Shown in pieces: positions 13,802-21,854 of a DNA stretch of 39,437 bases (its first letter is position 1; each line of letters begins with the position of its first letter). The stretch comes from Blastococcus atacamensis (GTDB taxonomy: Bacteria > Actinomycetota > Actinomycetes > Mycobacteriales > Geodermatophilaceae). Both the position numbers and the translations under genes were made by a program. The notes under the pieces are model-generated. The model was not told the origin of the DNA and did no database searches. It saw nothing but the letters and a program-made list of their open reading frames with translations. Location: the NCBI RefSeq assembly GCF_002938425.1, contig NZ_POQU01000028.1:1-39437 (forward strand), written 5' to 3'.

Positions 13802-16054
13802 ATGAGCGACCCGGACGCAGTGGACCCGTCGGTGCAGCTGGACCGCCTGCTGGAGGACGACCCGGCCGACCTCTACGAGAACGCGCCCATGGGGTACCTC
13901 TCCACGCTGCCCGACGGGCGGATCGTGAAGGTGAACCGGACCTTCTGCGCGTGGACCGGGCGGTCGCCCGAGGACCTGATCGGCAGCCGCTTCCAGGACC
14001 TGCTCAGCGTCGGGGGCAGGGTCTTCCACGAGACGCACCTGATGCCGCTGCTGCGCATGCAGGGGGCGGTGCGGGAGATCGCGATCGACGTCCAGCGGCT
14101 GGACGGCTCGCTGCTGCCCTGCCTGCTGAACGCCGTCGAGCTGCGGGGGGCCGACGGTGCGCCGCAGCTGGTGCGGGCGACGCTGTTCGAGGCGACCGCG
14201 CGCCGGCGCTACGAGCGGGAGCTGCTGGCGGCCCAGCGACAGGCGGAGGAGTCGGAGGCGCGGTCGCGGACGGTGCAGCGCGTCGTGTTCGACCTGGCCG
14301 CGGCGACCACGGAGGAGGACGTCGCCTCGGTGATCGTGCAGCGCAGCCGGGCCGGGATGAAGGCGCGCGGCGCGGCGCTCGTGCTCGTGCAGGGCAAGGC
14401 CGACGATCCCGAGCTGCCGGCGCTGCGGCCGGTCCACGCGGAAGGGCTGTCGCGGGAGCTGCTGCGGCGGCTGCGCGAGGCAGCCGGCAGCCGGCTGGCG
14501 CTGGAGCTGGCGCAGGGCGTGCGGTCCATCGTGCTCGAGGAGCGGCTGCGCCGGGACCAGCCGGAGCTGGCGGCGGCGATGGCGACGACCGGGCTGACCG
14601 AGCTGGTGATCGTGCCGGTGTCGGCGGACAGCAAACGGCTCGGCGTCCTGGTGCTCGCGCTCGGTGACGCGGCGCCGGGGCAGCTGATCAGCCTCGTCGA
14701 GCCGGGGGAGCGGCGGGCGATCCCCGCCTCGGAGATCGACCTGCTGTACACGCTGGGACGGCAGGCCGGGCAGGCGCTGGAGCGGGTGCGGCTGCACCAG
14801 GAGACGGTGCGGCAGGCGGAGCGGGCGGCGTTCCTTCTGGAGGCCGCGCGCCTGGTGGCGGACGCGGTCGACGTCCAGGACATGGTGACCCGGCTGGCCG
14901 AGCTCGCGGTGGCCCGGCTGGCCGACATCTGCGTGATCGACCTGGTCACCGAGAAGGGCACGACGCGGGAGGCGGCCCGCCACCGGGACCCCGCGCGGCA
15001 GGAGGTGCTGGACCGGGCGCGCAGCGCACAGCAGCTGACGGTGCAGGCCGGAGGTCACCCGGGGCTCCGGGCGCTGCGCGAAGGCCGGACCCAGTGGACG
15101 AGGGACGTCGACGACTCGCGACTGGCCGCGATGACTCTCGAGGGGGCGCAGCGGGAGTCGGTGCGCGCGCTGGAGCTGGCCGCCGTCGTCAGCGTCCCCC
15201 TGGCGATCGAGGGCCGGCGGCTCGGCGTCATCACCCTCGCCGCGGACCGGCACCGGGCGCCCTTCACCGCCGCCGACGTCGAGGTGGCCGAGCAGCTGGC
15301 GCTGCAGGTGGCACAGGTCGTGGACAAGGCGCAGCGGTTCGAGCTGGAGTCGCAGACGTCGCACACGCTGCAGGAGAGCCTGCTGCCCACGGACCCGCCG
15401 CCGGTCCCGGGTCTGCGGACGGCGGTGCGGTACGTGGCGGCGACGCAGGGCGTGTCCGTGGGCGGCGACTTCTACGACGTCGTCGCCCTGCCCGGCGGTC
15501 TGCTCGGGCTGGCGGTGGGTGACGTGGTGGGGCACGACATCACCGCGGCGGCGACCATGGGCCAGCTGCGCAGCGTCTACCGGGCGTACCTGGCCGGCCA
15601 GCCCTCGCCGAGCGCGCTGATCGAGCGGCTGCAGGGGAGCTGGTCGCTGCTCGGGGTGCAGCGGATGGCGACGGCGCTGTTCGGAACCCTGGACCCGGTG
15701 TCCGGTGAGCTGCGGGTGGCGTCGGCCGGTCACCTGCCGCCGTTGCTGTGCTCGAACGGGACGGCGTCGTTCCTGCCGGTGCGGCCGACCCGCATGCTGG
15801 GTGCGCCACCGGCCGACGAGCCCGCGGAGGAGTGGGCCGGTGAGCTGCGCGCAGGGTCGACCCTGGTGCTGTACACCGACGGGCTTGTGGAGAGCCGGTC
15901 GGCCGACATCGACGAGGGGCTCGACCGGCTGCTCGAGGTGGCGGCGCGGGCGTGCTCGGCCGACCCGGACGCCCTGTGCGACCGGCTGCTGGCTGAGATG
16001 GCGGGCGAGCACCGGCCCGACGACATCGCGCTGCTCGCGCTCACCCGCGTCTGA
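13802..16054 (+). CDS. rsbP: RsbP-like PAS-GAF-GAF-PP2C (SpoIIE) phosphatase
   Basis: 750 residues from ATG 13802. Domains in order: PAS (about 20-130, with NAPMGYLSTLPDGRIVKVN), a helical linker (131-160), two GAF-like regions (about 165-340 and 350-510) and a SpoIIE-type PP2C phosphatase (about 525-748). The phosphatase shows GGDFYDV, GDVVGHD, SAGHLPPLL, YTDGLVE and a final HRPDDIALLALTR, so the metal-binding aspartates are present. Bacillus RsbP is PAS-PP2C only; the added GAF domains would give extra sensory input. Its expected substrate is a phosphorylated STAS protein, releasing a stress sigma factor. It directly follows the RsbQ-type hydrolase. No anti-sigma kinase or sigma gene is adjacent. 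Confidence 0.9.
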   Translation: MSDPDAVDPSVQLDRLLEDDPADLYENAPMGYLSTLPDGRIVKVNRTFCAWTGRSPEDLIGSRFQDLLSVGGRVFHETHLMPLLRMQGAVREIAIDVQRLDGSLLPCLLNAVELRGADGAPQLVRATLFEATARRRYERELLAAQRQAEESEARSRTVQRVVFDLAAATTEEDVASVIVQRSRAGMKARGAALVLVQGKADDPELPALRPVHAEGLSRELLRRLREAAGSRLALELAQGVRSIVLEERLRRDQPELAAAMATTGLTELVIVPVSADSKRLGVLVLALGDAAPGQLISLVEPGERRAIPASEIDLLYTLGRQAGQALERVRLHQETVRQAERAAFLLEAARLVADAVDVQDMVTRLAELAVARLADICVIDLVTEKGTTREAARHRDPARQEVLDRARSAQQLTVQAGGHPGLRALREGRTQWTRDVDDSRLAAMTLEGAQRESVRALELAAVVSVPLAIEGRRLGVITLAADRHRAPFTAADVEVAEQLALQVAQVVDKAQRFELESQTSHTLQESLLPTDPPPVPGLRTAVRYVAATQGVSVGGDFYDVVALPGGLLGLAVGDVVGHDITAAATMGQLRSVYRAYLAGQPSPSALIERLQGSWSLLGVQRMATALFGTLDPVSGELRVASAGHLPPLLCSNGTASFLPVRPTRMLGAPPADEPAEEWAGELRAGSTLVLYTDGLVESRSADIDEGLDRLLEVAARACSADPDALCDRLLAEMAGEHRPDDIALLALTRV

Positions 16055-16121
16055 GCGGTTCCCGCCTTCCCCGACGCCCGTTCCGGGGTCACCATGGAGG
16101 CGACTCCGGCAGGGGGCGGTC

Positions 16122-16433
16122 ATGGACTCTTCGGCTCACGTGAATCCCGTCGCCGACGCGATCGACGGCGCCACCGGTGACTGGTCGATGTCCGGTGATG
16201 CGATGCGCTGGTCACCGGAGCTGGCCGAGCGGGCGCCCGCCTCCGGTGAGCTGGGCGAACTGGAGGCCGGGTCCGGCGTCGGGCCGGCGCTCGGGCTGGA
16301 GGTGTCCGGGATGCGGCGGCTGGTCACCGAGGCGCTGACCTCGCTGGGCACCGTCGCCACCGACGTCGTCACAGACCTGCGTGCACTCAGCCGGGGCTCG
16401 TCGTCGTCGGATGACGACCAGCCGCCGAACTGA
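16122..16433 (+). CDS. Small protein of unknown function
   Basis: 103 residues from ATG 16122 with AGGGGGC about 5 bases upstream. The protein is polar and Ser/Gly/Ala-rich, with a predicted amphipathic helix near residues 64-92 (GMRRLVTEALTSLG onward). It ends in an acidic, Ser-rich tail (GSSSSDDDQPPN). No domain recognised. It follows rsbP on the same strand after 67 bases and precedes the GIY-YIG gene by 22, but that gene has its own promoter. Confidence 0.6.
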   Translation: MDSSAHVNPVADAIDGATGDWSMSGDAMRWSPELAERAPASGELGELEAGSGVGPALGLEVSGMRRLVTEALTSLGTVATDVVTDLRALSRGSSSSDDDQPPN

Positions 16434-16442
16434 CCGGCTGAA

Positions 16443-16448
16443 TAAGGT
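16443..16448 (+). promoter_or_regulatory. -10 hexamer of a leaderless GIY-YIG transcript
   Basis: TAAGGT ends 7 bases before the ATG at 16456, with no ribosome binding site between. It is the same arrangement as at 12978-12983. Confidence 0.5.
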
Positions 16449-16455
16449 CGGCCGC

Positions 16456-17010
16456 ATGGACGACGTGATCAGGCGGCTGGTCGAGGCCCCGGTGGGGCTG
16501 CCGTCGGCGGCACTGGCGCCGGACGTCGGAGGTGTTCCGGCCGAGCCCGGCCTCTACGCCTGGTGGGCACCCGCCGGTGCGGTGCCGGGCGTTCCCGGAC
16601 CGGCGCATCCGACGGCGCCGCTCGAGCTGCTGTACGTCGGGATCGCGCCGAGCCGGACGACGTCGCGGGCCACCGTGCGCAGCCGCGTGCTGGGCAACCA
16701 TGCCGGCGGCAACACCGGCAGCTCGACCCTGCGGAGGTCGCTGGCGGCGCTGCTGACGGAGAGCCAGGGCTACCGGACCCGGTGGACCAGCCGGACGGTG
16801 CTGGAACCGGCCGACGAGCAGCGGCTGACCGCGTGGATGCGCGGGCAGCTGGCGCTGACCTGGGCGGTGCACCCGGCGCCGTGGGACGTCGAGGCCGCCG
16901 TCATCGAGCGCCTGACCCCGCCGCTGAACCAGGCGGACAACAGGCAGCACCCGCTGTACGCCGTCGTCCGGGAGGCGCGGGCGCGCTGGACGGCGTCGGC
17001 CCGACCCTGA
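16456..17010 (+). CDS. GIY-YIG nuclease-fold protein
   Basis: 184 residues from ATG 16456. The GIY half of the signature is PGLYAWWAPAG (near residue 30) and the YIG half is LELLYVGIAPS (near 58). They are followed by RSRVLGNHAGGNTGSSTLRRSL, which carries the arginine region, and a conserved glutamate in AAVIERLTPPLNQ. The stretch ending 'PPLN...HPLY' is shared by stand-alone bacterial GIY-YIG proteins. These are nuclease-fold proteins of DNA repair, restriction or homing, but stand-alone forms are mostly uncharacterised. It is not fused to a DNA-binding or helicase domain. No restriction or methylase gene is adjacent. Nuclease activity is likely but the target is unknown. Confidence 0.75.
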   Translation: MDDVIRRLVEAPVGLPSAALAPDVGGVPAEPGLYAWWAPAGAVPGVPGPAHPTAPLELLYVGIAPSRTTSRATVRSRVLGNHAGGNTGSSTLRRSLAALLTESQGYRTRWTSRTVLEPADEQRLTAWMRGQLALTWAVHPAPWDVEAAVIERLTPPLNQADNRQHPLYAVVREARARWTASARP

Positions 17011-17078
17011 CGGATGACCGCCCGGATGCGTCCGTGTACAACGGCGGGGAGCACAGCCACACCGATGGTGGGAGTCGC

Positions 17079-18239
17079 ATGAGCAACTCGTTGGTCCTGG
17101 CGCCCGCGCCGCGGTCGGAGGCCGCCGAGCAGGTGCGGGCGGAGGTGCGCGAGTTCCTCGCCGCCGAACTGGCCGCGGGCACGTTCCGGACGCACGTCGA
17201 CACCTGGCTGTCCGGCGTCGACCCGGAGTTCTCCCGCAAGCTGGGTGAGCGCGGCTGGCTCGGCATGACGTGGCCGAAGGAGTACGGCGGGCACGAGCGG
17301 ACGGCGATGGAGCGCTACGCCGTCACCGAGGAGCTGCTGGCCGCCGGCGCGCCGGTCGCCGCGCACTGGATCGCCGACCGGCAGTCCGGGCCGAACCTGC
17401 TGCGCTACGGCACCGAGAAGCAGCGGCAGGAGATCCTGCCGCGCATCGCCCGCGGCGAGTGCTACTTCGTGATCGGGATGAGCGAGCCGGACTCCGGCTC
17501 CGACCTGGCCTCGATCCGCACCAGGGCCAGCCGCACCGAGAGCGGCGACTGGGTGGTCAACGGCGCCAAGGTGTGGACGTCGAACGCGCACGCCTCGCAC
17601 TACGGGATCGTGCTGGTGCGCACCTCGCCGGCCGATCCGTCGAACCGGCACGCGGGGCTGTCGCAGCTGCTGATCGACCTGTCGCTGCCGGGCATCACCG
17701 TGAACCCGATCCGCATCCTCGACGGCGGGCACCACTTCAACGAGGTGGTGTTCGAGGACGTCGTCGTCCCCGGCGACATGCTGCTGGGCACCGAGGGCGA
17801 CGGCTGGCACCAGGTCACCGCGGAGCTGGCGTTCGAGCGGTCCGGGCCGGAGCGGTTCCTGTCGACATATCCGCTTCTCGCCGAGTTCGGACGTCGAGTC
17901 GTCGACACCGGTGACGCGGCGCAGCTGGTCGCGCTGGGCCGGCTGTCGGCGCGGGCGCTGGCGCTGCGGCAGATGTCGCTGCGGATCGCGGCGGCGCTGG
18001 ACCGGGGGGAGCTGCCGAACATCCCGGCGGCGCTGGTCAAGGACGTGGGGACGACGTTCGAGGCGGACGTCATCGACGAGATCCGGCGCGTGGTCGACGT
18101 GACGCCGTCGCTGGACTCACCGGACCCGCTGGCCCGGGCGCTGGCCGAGGCGCAGCTGCACCAGCCCGGCTTCACGCTGCGGGGCGGGACCAACGAGATC
18201 CTTCGCGGGATCGTGGCGCGTGGACTGGGGCTGCGATGA
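17079..18239 (+). CDS. Acyl-CoA dehydrogenase, large subunit of a heteromeric pair
   Basis: 386 residues from ATG 17079 with GGGAG upstream. Full-length acyl-CoA dehydrogenase: helical N-terminal domain, beta domain with FVIGMSEPDSGSDLASIRTRA (FAD/substrate loop), NGAKVWTSNA, and a C-terminal helical domain ending in the LRGGTNEILRG motif that binds FAD across the dimer. Its TGA overlaps the ATG of the next gene (ATGA), so the two subunits are made together. Such pairs in actinobacteria form alpha2-beta2 enzymes used in degradation of sterol side chains and other bulky or branched acyl-CoAs, with FAD bound at subunit interfaces. Substrate cannot be read from sequence. Confidence 0.9.
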   Translation: MSNSLVLAPAPRSEAAEQVRAEVREFLAAELAAGTFRTHVDTWLSGVDPEFSRKLGERGWLGMTWPKEYGGHERTAMERYAVTEELLAAGAPVAAHWIADRQSGPNLLRYGTEKQRQEILPRIARGECYFVIGMSEPDSGSDLASIRTRASRTESGDWVVNGAKVWTSNAHASHYGIVLVRTSPADPSNRHAGLSQLLIDLSLPGITVNPIRILDGGHHFNEVVFEDVVVPGDMLLGTEGDGWHQVTAELAFERSGPERFLSTYPLLAEFGRRVVDTGDAAQLVALGRLSARALALRQMSLRIAAALDRGELPNIPAALVKDVGTTFEADVIDEIRRVVDVTPSLDSPDPLARALAEAQLHQPGFTLRGGTNEILRGIVARGLGLR

Positions 18240-19276
18240 GTGATCAGGACCTGGTGGTCGAGACCGTCCGGGACATCCTGACCGGCTTCGAGCCGTTCGT
18301 GCTGACGGCGGAGCGCCGCTGGGACTCCGGGCTGTGGTCGGCGCTGGCCGACTCCGGGCTGACCGGTGTCGGGCTGCCCGAGTCGGCGGGCGGCTCCGAC
18401 GGCGAGCTGGCCGACGCCGTGGCGATCGTGCGGACCCTGGCCGCGGATGCGGCGGCGGTGCCGGTGGCCGAGCAGCTGCTGGTGGCCGGCCCGGCGGTGC
18501 TCGCGGCCGGCCTGCCGCTGCCGCCGGTCGAGGAGCCGCTGACGTTCGCCGTCGCGGACTCGGTGACGGCGTCCCCGGACGGGGACGGGTTCACGCTCAG
18601 CGGGACGGTGCTCGACGTGCCGTGGGCGGGGGCGGCGCGACACGCGGCGCTGCTGCTGCCGGGGCCCGCGCTGGCGCTGGTGTCGCTGGACGGCGTCGCT
18701 GCCGGCTCGGCCTACAACCTGGCGGGGGAGCCGCGCGGCTCGCTGACGCTGGACGGCGTGCGGGCTCTGGTGCAGCCGCTGACCGAGGGGCAGGCGCACG
18801 AGCTGCGGGCGGGGTACGCGCTGGCGCGGTCAGTACAGATCGCTGCGGCGCTGGAGCGGGTGCTCGCCTGGACGGTGCAGTACGCCGGGGAGCGGCACCA
18901 GTTCGGACGGCCGCTGGGGAAGTTCCAGGCCATCCAGATGGAGCTGGCCGAGATGGCCGGCGAGGTGGTGGCGGTGACCGCCCTGGTCGACGCCGCTGTC
19001 CAGGCGCTCGCGCACGGTTCGGCGGACGTGGTGCTGGCGGCCGCGGCGGCGAAGGTGCGGGCCGGAGCTGCGGTCGAGGTGGTCGCGCGTCTGGCGCACC
19101 AGGTGCACGGCGCGATCGGGTTCACGCAGGAGCACAAACTGCACCACCTGACGCGGCGGCTGTGGTCGTGGCGGGACGAGGCGGGCAGCGAGCTGGTCTG
19201 GTCGCGGGTGCTGGCGTCCGGTCTGCTGGCCGACGGCGGCGACGGTCTCTGGCCGGCGCTCACCCGGGTGGTCTGA
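18236..19276 (+). CDS. Acyl-CoA dehydrogenase, small partner subunit
   Basis: 346 residues from ATG 18236, four bases inside the previous gene. The N-terminal domain is present (GLWSALADSGLTGVGLPESAGGS), but the beta domain is shortened and lacks the usual 'EPxAGSD' loop found in the partner. The C-terminal domain keeps RHQFGRPLGKFQAIQ and QVHGAIGFTQEHKLHHL. This asymmetry is typical of heteromeric acyl-CoA dehydrogenases, where active-site residues are divided between subunits. Probable role: partner of the preceding subunit in oxidising an acyl-CoA to the 2-enoyl-CoA, passing electrons to electron-transfer flavoprotein. Substrate unknown; a sterol-type or branched acyl chain is a guess from the family. 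Confidence 0.88.
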   Translation: MSDQDLVVETVRDILTGFEPFVLTAERRWDSGLWSALADSGLTGVGLPESAGGSDGELADAVAIVRTLAADAAAVPVAEQLLVAGPAVLAAGLPLPPVEEPLTFAVADSVTASPDGDGFTLSGTVLDVPWAGAARHAALLLPGPALALVSLDGVAAGSAYNLAGEPRGSLTLDGVRALVQPLTEGQAHELRAGYALARSVQIAAALERVLAWTVQYAGERHQFGRPLGKFQAIQMELAEMAGEVVAVTALVDAAVQALAHGSADVVLAAAAAKVRAGAAVEVVARLAHQVHGAIGFTQEHKLHHLTRRLWSWRDEAGSELVWSRVLASGLLADGGDGLWPALTRVV

Positions 19277-19344
19277 CGGCCTCGCCGTCGTCGGCCGGCC
19301 CCGGCGCGCATGGATCGGCGCCGGGGCGGGCAGCGGGTGCCTGA

Positions 19345-19361
19345 GGATCGACGGTCGATCC
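19345..19361. promoter_or_regulatory. Perfect palindrome just before a lipoprotein ribosome binding site
   Basis: GGATCGAC and GTCGATCC are perfect 8-bp arms around a single central G. The right arm ends immediately before GAGGAGAGG, the ribosome binding site of the mini-lipoprotein gene. It could be an operator or an mRNA hairpin affecting translation. Confidence 0.5.
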
Positions 19362-19376
19362 GAGGAGAGGGACGTC

Positions 19377-19631
19377 GTGCGACGACACCGCAGCAAGCTG
19401 GCCGCGCTCGGGCTCGCGATCGGGCTGGGGCTGACCGGCTGTGCCGGTGGAGGCGAGGACGGCGGCGACTCGGGTGATGACAACCCGGGCGTCTCGGAGA
19501 ACGAGAACGAGCAGAACGAGAACGAGGGCGGCGACTCGGGCGACGACGACTCGGGCGGATCCGGCGAGAACGAGCAGGACGAGAACGAGCCCGACGAGAA
19601 CGAACCCGACGAGGACGACAACGGCAGCTGA
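19377..19631 (+). CDS. Acidic mini-lipoprotein with Glu-Asn repeats
   Basis: 84 residues from GTG 19377 behind GAGGAGAGG. A short basic N-terminus and a hydrophobic stretch lead to the lipobox GLTGC (Cys22), so signal peptidase II should cleave and the protein be lipid-anchored outside the membrane. The mature part is almost only Gly, Asp, Ser, Glu and Asn, with repeated ENE and DENEPDENE units and no hydrophobic core; it must be disordered and strongly negative. Cation or surface binding is conceivable, function unknown. A second gene at 26023-26232 shares the same signal peptide and an acidic tail. The stop codon lies at the tip of a long hairpin. Confidence 0.8.
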   Translation: MRRHRSKLAALGLAIGLGLTGCAGGGEDGGDSGDDNPGVSENENEQNENEGGDSGDDDSGGSGENEQDENEPDENEPDEDDNGS

Positions 19632-19649
19632 GCTGCCGCTGTCGTCCTC
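19611..19649. terminator. 39-base near-perfect hairpin spanning a stop codon
   Basis: Arms 19611-19629 and 19631-19649 are complementary over 19 bp with one mismatch and only one base between them. The TGA stop of the mini-lipoprotein gene (19629-19631) is at the centre. It lies between convergent genes and probably terminates transcription in both directions. Confidence 0.7.
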
Positions 19650-19652
19650 GCC

Positions 19653-20273
19653 TCAGACGGTCTCGGGGACCCGGAGCTGCGCGAGGACGAGCTCGAACGT
19701 GGCCACCTCGACGAGCTCGGCCCCCATGGCGCGGGTGAAGTCGCGTCGGAGTTCGGTGGCCCGGTCGAGGGAGGCCTGCATGGCGTCGCGGCTGTCGTAG
19801 GTGACGGCGGTGGTGCTGCGTCCGTCGTCGTGGTTGGTGAGCATGCTGACCGAGCAGAAGCCGGGCAGGTCCTCGAGCCGCGGGACGATGCTCATGCCGA
19901 AGGCGTCCACCATGCCGTCGAGGTGCTGGGGGCGGTTGCGCATCCAGGTGACGCGGGTGCAGGCGCCGGGGTGGGTCGGGTGCAGCCGGTGGAGGACGTC
20001 GATGGTCCAGGCGTCGACGGTGGCCGGTCCGCCGAGGACGTCGGCGGCGCGGGCGCGCATGGCCTTCACCTCGGCGGCGCTGCGCTGGAGGGCCGTCGTG
20101 TCCTCCCAGGCGCTGGTGACGATGCACCGTCCGGAGTGCCGGTCGGCGAGCATCGACAGGCCGATGAAGCCGTCCATGCCCATGACGGCGGGCAGCACCC
20201 GGTCGCTGACGTAGTGGATGCCCTTGTCCAGGTTCTGCGGATTCCCCTGGATGGTGGTGGAGCGCGCGCGCAT
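19653..20273 (-). CDS. Two-repeat dimeric alpha-beta barrel (ABM-like) protein
   Basis: 206 residues from ATG 20273-20271, chosen because GAGGGGGA lies 7 bases upstream; an ATG 6 codons earlier lacks this. The protein looks like two ferredoxin-like halves. In the first, GFIGLSMLADRHSGRCIVTSAWEDTTALQRS is followed by a helix. In the second, GFCSVSMLTNHDDGRSTTAVTYDSRDAMQAS repeats the same pattern. This resembles the antibiotic biosynthesis monooxygenase fold in a tandem arrangement. No heme or quinone partner is adjacent. Role may be a small monooxygenase, heme-related or a structural relative without catalysis. Confidence 0.65.
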   Translation of the reverse strand: MRARSTTIQGNPQNLDKGIHYVSDRVLPAVMGMDGFIGLSMLADRHSGRCIVTSAWEDTTALQRSAAEVKAMRARAADVLGGPATVDAWTIDVLHRLHPTHPGACTRVTWMRNRPQHLDGMVDAFGMSIVPRLEDLPGFCSVSMLTNHDDGRSTTAVTYDSRDAMQASLDRATELRRDFTRAMGAELVEVATFELVLAQLRVPETV

Positions 20274-20378
20274 ACCGAGTCCCCCTCGCAAGCGGGCGAG
20301 CCACGGACGGCGTCGCCGCAGACATGACTGTCCTCGCCGACGGGCAGTTTGGGAACTGATCCGGTCGCGGCGGTCGGC

Positions 20379-21815
20379 TCAGCAGCGCATCGGGTCCGGC
20401 GGCGCCATGTCGTCGAGCCAAGGCGGTTCGGGTTCCGCCCCGCACCATAAGCCGGGCGGATCGGTGGTGCGGGACACCCCCGACGGCGTGCGGACGACGA
20501 GTCGTCCGTCGTCGAGCATCTCGAGGTGCCAGCCGGGGGCGAAGGTCTTGATCCGGTGGTGCCTGCGGCACAGGCAGCAGAGGTTCTCGCACGTCGTGGC
20601 CCCGCCTTCGGAGTGGGCGACGACGTGGTCGAGGTCGAGCCGCCCGGGCCGACGCCGGCATCCGGGCATCCGGCAGTGCCGGTCACGCACCTCGACGAAT
20701 CGCCGCTGCGCCCCCGTTGGCTGGTAACCGGCGGTGGCCGCAGGCGGGCACAGGCCACGGGCTCGCCCGCCTCGTTCGAGTTCCTGTTCGGTCGCGACGG
20801 CGATGAGCCGGCCGGTCGCCGGGTCGCCGACAGCGATCCGGATCGAGCCACCGGCGGGGGCGGATTCGATGCCGAGGATGTCCAGGTGGCGGAGTAGTTC
20901 GCGGCACTGGGCGGCGGTGACCACCTCACCGGCGACCTCCGCTGCGGACTGCGGGCCGTCCGCAGCGTCGTTCAGGGACGACAGCGGTGCGTGGATGACG
21001 AGCTGCGCGGTGACCGGCGGTCGGGACGTGTCCCACGGGCGGAGGATCAGGTCGGCTGCGACGGCGGCTCGAATGACGCCGATCGGTCGCACATCGCCGT
21101 CGGCCCGGAGCAGCTGGGCGTACTGGTCGATGGCATCGACGCAGGCGGCTGCCTGGGGGAGCGGCAGGTCGATGAGGACGCGGCTCATGCCGTCGCCGGT
21201 CGGCTGGGAGACGACGTCGGAGCGTCGAACGGCTTCCTTGCGCCGCTGATCGAGGGCTGCGGCGTCGAGTTTGGCGAGGAGTCGGCGCACCCGCTGCCGC
21301 AGGAGGGGGACGGTGAGCTTCTCGGCGGCCGGGAGGATCAGCTGCTCGATCTGCTGCACGACGGCCAGCCGCACCGGTCCGAGGAGGTCGAGGAGGGCAC
21401 GCGCCTTGGGCACGTCGAGCCGGCCCGCGTACAGCTCACTCCAGGTGCCGCGCAGCTTCGTCGTCAGCTGGATCGACTCGACGGCAAGAATCTCGGCTTC
21501 GGCCTCCGAGCAGTTCCGGAGGAGCGCGAGTTCGGGGACGAAGGTCTCCGACACCTCGGCGAGTGCGGGGTGGCGGCGCAGGCGCGAGTCGTGCCCCGGT
21601 CCGCCGCGCTTGCCGAACGCCGCGTCACGCTGGATGTGGCGCCGACGGGCCAGTGCGGCGATGGCGGCGGCACGCTCGGCGGCGTACCGCGCGGCGCGGG
21701 CGTCGGCGGCCCAGATGTCGGCGATCAGTTCGATGTCGCTGGCCGAAGGCTCCAGGTCCTCGGGCGTGACGAGGATCAGCACGCCGTCGTCCGGCGGTAG
21801 CTCCCCGATGTCCAT
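20379..21815 (-). CDS. DUF222 / HNH endonuclease protein (13E12 repeat family)
   Basis: 478 residues from ATG 21815-21813, preceded by TAGCCT 6 bases upstream (leaderless). Residues about 25-330 are the helical DUF222 region. The C-terminus has CRMPGCRRRPGRLDLDHV followed by HSEGGATTCENLCCLCRRHHR, the zinc-binding HNH nuclease motif with its paired cysteines and catalytic His. The family is highly multiplied in actinobacterial genomes (the REP13E12 type in Mycobacterium) and is thought to be mobile or phage-linked, though its function is unproven. No flanking repeats or att sites were recognised here. The two genes to its right have unusually low GC. Confidence 0.85.
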   Translation of the reverse strand: MDIGELPPDDGVLILVTPEDLEPSASDIELIADIWAADARAARYAAERAAAIAALARRRHIQRDAAFGKRGGPGHDSRLRRHPALAEVSETFVPELALLRNCSEAEAEILAVESIQLTTKLRGTWSELYAGRLDVPKARALLDLLGPVRLAVVQQIEQLILPAAEKLTVPLLRQRVRRLLAKLDAAALDQRRKEAVRRSDVVSQPTGDGMSRVLIDLPLPQAAACVDAIDQYAQLLRADGDVRPIGVIRAAVAADLILRPWDTSRPPVTAQLVIHAPLSSLNDAADGPQSAAEVAGEVVTAAQCRELLRHLDILGIESAPAGGSIRIAVGDPATGRLIAVATEQELERGGRARGLCPPAATAGYQPTGAQRRFVEVRDRHCRMPGCRRRPGRLDLDHVVAHSEGGATTCENLCCLCRRHHRIKTFAPGWHLEMLDDGRLVVRTPSGVSRTTDPPGLWCGAEPEPPWLDDMAPPDPMRC

Positions 21816-21821
21816 AACCGC

Positions 21822-21827
21822 AGGCTA
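21822..21827 (-). promoter_or_regulatory. -10 hexamer of a leaderless DUF222/HNH transcript
   Basis: Read on the minus strand, TAGCCT ends 6 bases before the ATG at 21815. The following bases GCGGTT resemble those after the TAGTCT of the DUF6318 gene (GCGGCG). Confidence 0.45.
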
Positions 21828-21854
21828 GAGGCGGGGTACGACAGTTCTGGGGCG

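Noticed and set aside
16456-17010. Homing endonuclease or restriction enzyme
   Set aside because: The GIY-YIG domain stands alone, without intron, DNA-binding fusion, methylase or restriction partner.
19494-19610. Repeated GAGAACGAG units as a CRISPR or regulatory repeat array
   Set aside because: The repeats are in frame, encode ENE/DENE units of a lipoprotein tail and have no spacers.
20345-20358. CAGTT-N4-AACTG inverted repeat as a terminator of the DUF222/HNH gene
   Set aside because: The arms are only 5 bp and AT-containing; too weak to call.
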